Origin: Clostridia bacterium
GTDB lineage: Bacteria; Bacillota; Peptococcia; Peptococcales; SKKY01
Assembly: GCA_007123515.1 (NCBI GenBank)
Contig: SKKY01000071.1
Coordinates: forward strand, 1 to 10,374
DNA: 10,374 bases
Direction of reading: 5' to 3'
A program made the translations under genes and the position numbers. Every line of letters starts with the position of its first letter. The stretch's first letter is position 1. Below, one piece after another: positions 6,562-10,374 of this stretch. A model generated the notes under the pieces. That model searched no databases and had not been told where the DNA came from. It was given only the letters and a program-made list of their open reading frames with translations.

Positions 6562-7908
6562 CTAGATAAACGGGAATTTAACCTTGCTTTTGCCACCTTT
6601 TTTAGCTTTGGTCATCTGTCCTGACAACTGCTTCATCATTTTTTGCGCTTCTGAGAACTGCTTTATCAACTTATTGATATCCTGCACCCTCGTGCCTGAT
6701 CCATTGGCAATTCTTTTTCTTCGGCTTCCGTTAATGATTGAAGGATTTCTTCTTTCCTGCGGAGTCATCGAAAGAATGATTGCCTGCGTTTTTGCCATGT
6801 CTTTTTCGTTTACTTGCATATCACCCATTTTTGCTTTATTCATTCCGGGAATCATTTCCATCATTTGATCAAGAGGCCCCATGTTCTTCATCTGGTCCAT
6901 CTGGTCAAGAAAATCCTCAAGCGTAAACTCTGCTTTCATCATTTTCTTTTCCATTTCCCGGGCCTTATCCTCATCAAAATTGGTCTGAGCCTTTTCAATC
7001 AGAGTCAGCATGTCGCCCATACCAAGAATTCTTGAAGCCATCCTGTCCGGATGAAAAGGTTCAAGCGCATCCATTTTCTCACCCATACCGGCAAATTTAA
7101 TAGGCTTTCCGGTAACTTTTTTTACAGACAATGCTGCGCCACCACGTGTGTCACCATCAAGTTTGGTTAACACAACACCAGAAATATCAAGCAACTCGTT
7201 AAAGTTTTCAGCAACATTTACTGCATCCTGCCCGGTCATCGAATCAACAACAAGGAGAATTTCTTTTGGTGAAACGGTCTTTTTAATGTTTTTAAGCTCA
7301 TCCATCAGCGTCTCATCGATATGCAGGCGTCCGGCTGTATCGATAATGACGATATCATTGCCATACTCTCTGGCATGTTCAATGGCTTTTTTGGAAATAT
7401 CCACTGGAGATACTTCGGTTCCCATGCTAAATACCGGAAGATCAAGTTGTTCTCCAAGCACCTCCAGCTGTTTTACAGCTGCTGGCCTGTAAACATCACA
7501 GGCAACAAGTAAAGGTCTTCTGCCCTGTTTTCGTAGATGATTAGCCAATTTTCCTGAAGAGGTTGTCTTTCCGGAACCCTGTAACCCGACCATCATAATC
7601 ACAAGTGGCGTTTTGCCCGATAGATCAAGTTTGCTGACAGTTTCACCCATCAGTAATGTTAACTCTTCATTAACGATCTTAATAACCTGCTGTCCGGGAG
7701 TCAGACTTTCCATTACTTCCTGACCAAGAGCCTTTTCATTGACATTTTTTATAAAGTCTTTAACTACTTTAAAGTTAACATCGGCCTCTAAAAGAGCAAT
7801 TCTTACTTCCCGCAGGATCTCTTTTAATTCTGCCTCTGAAATTTTACCTTTGCCTTTTAATTTTTTTATGACTCCCTGGAGTTTATCACTTAAGCCTTCA
7901 AAAGCCAT
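6562..7908 (-). CDS. ffh: signal recognition particle protein Ffh (SRP54)
   Basis: Ffh binds signal sequences on ribosomes and 4.5S/scRNA and delivers them to FtsY. The 448 residues give the N domain (1-~90, ending with LLMGE), then the GTPase domain with G1 GLQGSGKTT (108-116), DVYRPAA (138-144), DTAGR (190-194), TKLDGD (248-253) and GMGE. The methionine-rich M domain follows from about 320, including the RNA-binding SRRKRIANGSGT segment. The short C-terminal tail is basic. The ATG at 7908 follows AGAAGGTG, 28 bases after ylxM. The gene for its receptor FtsY, often just upstream of ylxM in Bacillota, is not in this window: the region upstream of ylxM is occupied by a divergent promoter. Confidence 0.98.
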   Translation of the reverse strand: MAFEGLSDKLQGVIKKLKGKGKISEAELKEILREVRIALLEADVNFKVVKDFIKNVNEKALGQEVMESLTPGQQVIKIVNEELTLLMGETVSKLDLSGKTPLVIMMVGLQGSGKTTSSGKLANHLRKQGRRPLLVACDVYRPAAVKQLEVLGEQLDLPVFSMGTEVSPVDISKKAIEHAREYGNDIVIIDTAGRLHIDETLMDELKNIKKTVSPKEILLVVDSMTGQDAVNVAENFNELLDISGVVLTKLDGDTRGGAALSVKKVTGKPIKFAGMGEKMDALEPFHPDRMASRILGMGDMLTLIEKAQTNFDEDKAREMEKKMMKAEFTLEDFLDQMDQMKNMGPLDQMMEMIPGMNKAKMGDMQVNEKDMAKTQAIILSMTPQERRNPSIINGSRRKRIANGSGTRVQDINKLIKQFSEAQKMMKQLSGQMTKAKKGGKSKVKFPFI

Positions 7909-7936
7909 GTTTACACCTTCTTACTATAAAAATTTT

Positions 7937-8284
7937 TTAAATGTTGTCCGCTGTTTCTAATAAATAGACACGAACCATTTCCAAGTGTTCTGTTTCTCCG
8001 GTACTTTGTATTTCTTCAACGATGTTAGCAATTTTTTTTATGTCATGCTCTGTCGTATCGAGTCTTTTTTTAAATCCGAGTTTTTCTTCGTAAGAGACTA
8101 GCAGTTGTTCTGTTCTTTTTAAATGATCATAAACAGCATTTCTTGAGATCAATTCTCCTTCAGCTATTTCAGCAAGGGACAGATCTTCATGATGATACAA
8201 TGTAAAGTACTTCTTTTGCTTGTCGGTTAAAAGAGCACCATATAAATCGAAGTATTCATTTAGCAATTCTCTTTGTTCAATCAT
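7937..8284 (-). CDS. ylxM: YlxM/p13 family helix-turn-helix protein (UPF0122)
   Basis: A 115-residue member of the YlxM family. Its N-terminal half resembles sigma-70 region 4: LTDKQKKYFTLYHHEDLSLAEIAE followed by ISRNAVYDHLKRTE, a clear helix-turn-helix (about 35-60). The C-terminal half is a charged helix. YlxM is nearly always encoded just before ffh in Gram-positives, and in Streptococcus it has been reported to interact with SRP components and modulate the Ffh GTPase. A DNA-binding role has been suggested from the fold only. The start at 8284 has a modest GGTG ribosome site. It is the first gene of the long minus-strand operon; whether it acts on the inverted repeat just upstream is speculation. 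Confidence 0.93.
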   Translation of the reverse strand: MIEQRELLNEYFDLYGALLTDKQKKYFTLYHHEDLSLAEIAEGELISRNAVYDHLKRTEQLLVSYEEKLGFKKRLDTTEHDIKKIANIVEEIQSTGETEHLEMVRVYLLETADNI

Positions 8285-8300
8285 TTCATCACCATCTCTT

Positions 8301-8322
8301 TGTTAAGTATTATTACTTAACA
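8301..8322. repeat. perfect 9+9 bp inverted repeat at the ylxM transcript start
   Basis: TGTTAAGTA (8301-8309) is exactly mirrored by TACTTAACA (8314-8322) across 4 bases. Relative to the predicted ylxM promoter it starts about two bases into the transcript. It could therefore be a repressor operator overlapping +1, or a 5'-terminal RNA hairpin that protects the mRNA. It is about 75 bases upstream of the predicted start of the divergent yeiH-like transcript, so an effect on that promoter is possible but less direct. I do not recognise the binding protein. Confidence 0.7.
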
Positions 8323-8330
8323 CTTGAATA

Positions 8331-8359
8331 ATAATAATACATCTTACCTTCTATGTCAA
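8331..8359 (-). promoter_or_regulatory. promoter of the ylxM-ffh-rpsP operon
   Basis: On the minus strand there is a perfect TTGACA (8354-8359), a 17-base spacer and TATTAT (8331-8336). The start would be near 8324, giving a ~40-base leader that begins with the inverted repeat. Eleven of twelve bases match the sigma-A consensus, the best promoter in the window. The spacing suits constitutive high expression of SRP and ribosomal genes. Confidence 0.8.
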
Positions 8360-8362
8360 TAT

Positions 8363-8391
8363 TTTTCACTCATTGATTTATAAGTTATAAT
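8363..8391 (+). promoter_or_regulatory. promoter of the yeiH-like gene
   Basis: TTTTCA (8363-8368) and a perfect TATAAT (8386-8391) are 17 bases apart. The start near 8398 would leave a leader of about 15 bases containing GGAGG (8399-8403). It is nearly back to back with the ylxM promoter: the -35 boxes are only 3 bases apart, so the two polymerases would compete. Confidence 0.6.
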
Positions 8392-8412
8392 AAGGTTCGG
8401 AGGTTTATCACA

Positions 8413-9435
8413 ATGGGCTTTTTACCAAATGCAAAAACAATAACTAAAAACATTCCGGGACTACTGCTATCACTTACTGTAGCGGGTGTTGGCCTTTTTC
8501 TTTCAAATGTTATTCGCGGGCTAGAAACCTTTACCCTGATTTTATTACTCGGTCTGATTATTAATCATGTTTTCACTATAGGAGAACTCTTTCAACCAGG
8601 CATTTCTTTTTCAATGAATTCCTTGATCAAACTAGCCATCATTTTCCTTGGATTTCGCCTTAATCTTACGATCATTGGAGCAATCGGAATTAAAAGTTTT
8701 GTGCTGCTTTTGTTTTTTGTTCCTTTTATTCTTTTTTGTGCTCTTTTAATCGGAAAAATGCTTCGTCTGAATAATAGTACCTCTATGCTTATTGGCGTCG
8801 GATCCGCTATATGTGGTGTAGCAGCCATCATGGCTGTAAGTCCGCTGATGAATGCTAAAAAAAACGACATCGCTGTTTCAATATCTGTCATAACTTTCCT
8901 TGGCGCTCTTGGTGTAGTCATTTTTTCTTTTGCCGGTTCTCTTGGTTTTTTCCCACTCGAACCGATATCTTTTGGCGTATGGTCAGGCATTTCCCTTCAC
9001 GGAGTTCCCCATGCAGTAGCCGCAGCATTTTCCATGGGCGAAATTGCAGGCGAATCCGGTACAATCATCAAACTGAGTCGGGTTCTTATGATCATTCCAC
9101 TTTCTTTTACTCTTAGTTACTATTTCAGAAAGAAAAATGAAAAAGAGTTTTCAGAAGATCCTCAGTTAAAATCCGCAGGAGCCATCTTTCCTTATTATAT
9201 AATCATTTTTTTAATTGTCATTTTACTTAATACTTTTATATCTATCCAGCCTTTTTTAGTCAACTTTTTTTCTGAACTTAGCGGAATTCTTTTTATGATG
9301 GTAATGGCCGCGATGGGATTATCTATTAGTTTCAAACAAGTTATCGGTCCAGCAGTCAAGGGGTTGCAGGCAGGGGCTCTTCTTTTTTTATTGAGTTCCG
9401 TTACCGGCTTATTGATTATCATGGTTCTTTATTAA
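8413..9435 (+). CDS. YeiH-family putative sulfate exporter (UPF0324 membrane protein)
   Basis: A 340-residue integral membrane protein with about ten hydrophobic segments (roughly 12-32, 38-55, 70-86, 93-113, 125-143, 153-178, 187-209, 220-238, 257-279, 285-305 and 318-340). Family hallmarks are GVGSAICGVAAIMAVSP (128-144) and GISLHGVPHAVAAAFSMGE (192-210) followed by KLSRVLMIIPL (220-230). The family is listed as putative sulfate exporters, but function has been tested for few members, so the substrate is uncertain. GGAGG lies nine bases before the ATG. It is followed after 79 bases by an arsC-like gene on the same strand. No LysR regulator, which accompanies yeiH in E. coli, is nearby. Confidence is high for the family and low for the substrate. 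Confidence 0.88.
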   Translation: MGFLPNAKTITKNIPGLLLSLTVAGVGLFLSNVIRGLETFTLILLLGLIINHVFTIGELFQPGISFSMNSLIKLAIIFLGFRLNLTIIGAIGIKSFVLLLFFVPFILFCALLIGKMLRLNNSTSMLIGVGSAICGVAAIMAVSPLMNAKKNDIAVSISVITFLGALGVVIFSFAGSLGFFPLEPISFGVWSGISLHGVPHAVAAAFSMGEIAGESGTIIKLSRVLMIIPLSFTLSYYFRKKNEKEFSEDPQLKSAGAIFPYYIIIFLIVILLNTFISIQPFLVNFFSELSGILFMMVMAAMGLSISFKQVIGPAVKGLQAGALLFLLSSVTGLLIIMVLY

Positions 9436-9461
9436 TAATCTACTATACATTTAACCTTTCT

Positions 9462-9491
9462 TTAACAAGTTTTTAATATCATTGCTATATA
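9462..9491 (+). promoter_or_regulatory. weak candidate promoter for the arsC-like gene
   Basis: TTAACA (9462-9467) and TATATA (9486-9491) are separated by 18 bases in the gap after the yeiH-like gene. The resulting leader would be short, about 15-20 bases. The region is AT-rich and the match is imperfect, so co-transcription with the upstream gene is an equal possibility; no terminator is seen between the two. Confidence 0.33.
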
Positions 9492-9514
9492 GTATATTAA
9501 AAAGTAGGTGGACA

Positions 9515-9943
9515 ATGAAAAAAAATAAAGTTCTTTTTATATGCATTCATAATTCAGCAAGAAGCCAAATGGCTGAAGCTTTCTTGAATTACTATGGTGA
9601 AGATTCTTTTGAGGCCCAAAGTGCCGGTTTTCATCCGGCTTCTCTTAACCCTTTAGTGGTTGCTGTTATGTCTGAAATAGGATTGGATATCTCAAACAAC
9701 CAGACCAAAAGCGTCTTTGACATCTATAAAAAAGGTGCCCTTTTTACTTATGTAATCACAGTCTGTGATAAGGCTAAAGAGGAAAGTTGCCCGATTTTTC
9801 CCGGTATCGCAGAAAGAATAGCTTGGACATTTGATGACCCTTCAGGCTTCAGCGGAACGGACAAAGAAAAAATGGAGCAAGTTCGTGAAGTACGTGACGA
9901 GATAAAAAAAGCTGTTATTTCATTTATTAATCAAAAAATATAA
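9515..9943 (+). CDS. ArsC-type arsenate reductase / low-molecular-weight phosphatase family protein
   Basis: The 142-residue protein has the low-molecular-weight tyrosine-phosphatase fold used by thioredoxin-linked arsenate reductases. The P-loop CX5R is C10-IHNSA-R16, followed by SQMAEAF. Two more cysteines, C84 and C92 in TVCDKAKEESCP, match the redox pair (C82, C89) of S. aureus ArsC but are one residue further apart. WTFDDPSG (104-111) supplies the acid. All three cysteines favour arsenate reduction over plain phosphatase activity. The start is ATG 9515 with AGGTGG just upstream; an earlier in-frame TTG (9482) lies in the candidate promoter. No ArsR repressor or arsenite pump (ArsB/Acr3) is adjacent, so a complete resistance operon is not shown. 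Confidence 0.85.
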   Translation: MKKNKVLFICIHNSARSQMAEAFLNYYGEDSFEAQSAGFHPASLNPLVVAVMSEIGLDISNNQTKSVFDIYKKGALFTYVITVCDKAKEESCPIFPGIAERIAWTFDDPSGFSGTDKEKMEQVREVRDEIKKAVISFINQKI

Positions 9944-9964
9944 ATTAATTGTACCTTGTTTTTA

Positions 9965-10013
9965 GACAGAGAAGAGCTCGCTTATCTCTATGATAAGCGA
10001 GCTCTTCTCTGTC
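9965..10013. terminator. long perfect stem-loop between convergent genes
   Basis: A 22-bp perfect inverted repeat (9965-9986 and 9992-10013) surrounds a 5-base loop TCTAT; the arm starts GACAGAGAAGAGCTCGC. It lies 21 bases after the arsC-like stop and 4 bases after the stop of the convergent small gene, the place for a bidirectional terminator. Neither side carries an immediate run of T residues, so it is not a classic intrinsic terminator. It may act as a 3' stabiliser or with rho. Such long perfect stems can also be copies of a dispersed intergenic repeat. Confidence 0.7.
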
Positions 10014-10017
10014 CGTC

Positions 10018-10233
10018 TTAAAACACATACACGCTTGCTTTCACGCCCTTTTTATCGAGCTCATCCTGCAAGCTATAAGGAAGGGCTTTTTTAACCTCTT
10101 TTTTAATCGCTTCTTCTACTTTTTTTTCTACATCCGAAGACATGGCTGCAGCAAAACCAGCCATTTTGCCTCCTTCTTTCTCTGCAATTTCTTTATGATT
10201 TTTTACATCAATTTCAATCGTTAACTGAATCAT
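10018..10233 (-). CDS. hypothetical 71-residue protein
   Basis: I do not recognise this protein. It starts MIQLTIEIDVKNHKEIAEKEG, a likely beta strand. A small-residue stretch follows (GFAAAMSS, 26-33), then a long Lys/Glu-rich amphipathic helix (34-50) and a final strand GVKASVYVF. The pattern suggests a compact cytosolic beta-alpha-beta protein with no signal peptide or membrane segment. AAGGAGAG lies seven bases before the ATG at 10233, so it looks genuinely translated. It follows the DJ-1/PfpI gene by 26 bases on the same strand and is probably its operon partner. It ends just before the long stem-loop at 9965-10013. No function can be given. Confidence 0.72.
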   Translation of the reverse strand: MIQLTIEIDVKNHKEIAEKEGGKMAGFAAAMSSDVEKKVEEAIKKEVKKALPYSLQDELDKKGVKASVYVF

Positions 10234-10259
10234 TACTTTTCTCTCCTTATTATGTTGGT

Positions 10260-10374
10260 TTATTGGTGATATTCAATTCCTTCTTTAACCTTATCCATGA
10301 TGTCCTGACCAAAAAATTCTTTAACAATTTCAAGAGCCATATCGATCCCAGAGGAAACTCCTGCCGACATCCAT
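10260..10374 (-). CDS. DJ-1/PfpI family protein, C-terminal fragment
   Basis: The 37 C-terminal residues of a gene that enters from the right edge. They read MSAGVSSGIDMALEIV and then FFGQDIMDKVKEGIEYHQ before a TAA stop. SAGVSxGIDMAL is the C-terminal hallmark of the DJ-1/PfpI class I glutamine amidotransferase-like family, near the position that carries the supporting acid or histidine region in that fold. The catalytic cysteine lies outside the window, so activity (protease-like, isonitrile hydratase-like, deglycase or other) cannot be judged. It is followed by the 71-residue gene, 26 bases downstream. Confidence 0.82.
   Translation of the reverse strand, partial: WMSAGVSSGIDMALEIVKEFFGQDIMDKVKEGIEYHQ

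Noticed and set aside
8592..8990. 132-codon minus-strand open frame inside the yeiH-like gene
   Set aside because: It is antisense to a well-supported membrane protein. The Lys/Arg/Pro-rich product is what results from reading hydrophobic codons backwards.
9482..9514. N-terminal extension of the arsC-like gene from a TTG at 9482
   Set aside because: The extra 11 residues overlap the candidate -10 region, the family starts at the ATG at 9515 (MKKNKVLFIC), and a ribosome site lies directly before that ATG.
1..10374. CRISPR array, insertion sequence, tRNA or rRNA gene
   Set aside because: No regularly spaced repeats, transposase-like frames, tRNA-like cloverleaf or rRNA sequence were seen. The window is almost fully occupied by the genes listed.

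Overview
The window is AT-rich and holds mostly housekeeping genes packed on the minus strand. Gene order points to a low-GC Gram-positive bacterium of the Clostridia type (Bacillota). The ylxM-ffh-rpsP-khpA-ylqD-rimM-trmD-rplS block is classic for Bacillota. An extra SPOUT methyltransferase between trmD and rplS, and a short signal peptidase I between rplS and rbgA, look more clostridial than bacillar. I cannot name the genus from the sequence.

Read in the direction of transcription (right to left from about 8.36 kb), the first unit is ylxM, ffh (signal recognition particle), rpsP (bS16), khpA (KH RNA chaperone), ylqD, rimM, trmD and a PF09936-type RNA methyltransferase. It starts at a strong promoter (TTGACA-17-TATTAT, 8331-8359). 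A perfect 9+9 bp inverted repeat lies at its expected transcript start. A hairpin after khpA may trim or attenuate the transcript. rplS (bL19) appears to have its own promoter and a structured leader resembling the L19 autoregulatory leader, and it ends in a textbook terminator at 3195-3231. A new promoter (TTTACT-17-TATAAT) then drives lepB, rbgA and rnhB, which overlap by 4 and 8 bases. 87 bases after rnhB come nuoA, nuoB and the start of nuoC, the beginning of a respiratory complex I operon that runs off the left edge.

Right of 8.36 kb, two genes read on the plus strand. The first is a YeiH-family (UPF0324, putative sulfate exporter) membrane protein, with a promoter divergent from that of ylxM. 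The second is a thioredoxin-type ArsC arsenate reductase, or a relative in the low-molecular-weight phosphatase fold. They converge on a minus-strand pair at the right edge: the C-terminal end of a DJ-1/PfpI-family protein and an unrecognised 71-residue protein. A perfect 22-bp stem-loop without a clear U-tract separates the two converging pairs.

The genes fit together as translation and protein export machinery (SRP, ribosomal proteins bS16 and bL19, 30S and 50S assembly factors, tRNA methylation, signal peptidase, RNase HII), flanked by energy metabolism on the left and small accessory genes on the right. I found no mobile element, CRISPR array, tRNA or rRNA, and no clearly new defence or biosynthetic system. 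The points most worth a second look are the inverted repeats, the operon boundaries, the complex I genes beside this cluster, and the YeiH-ArsC and DJ-1-small-protein pairs.
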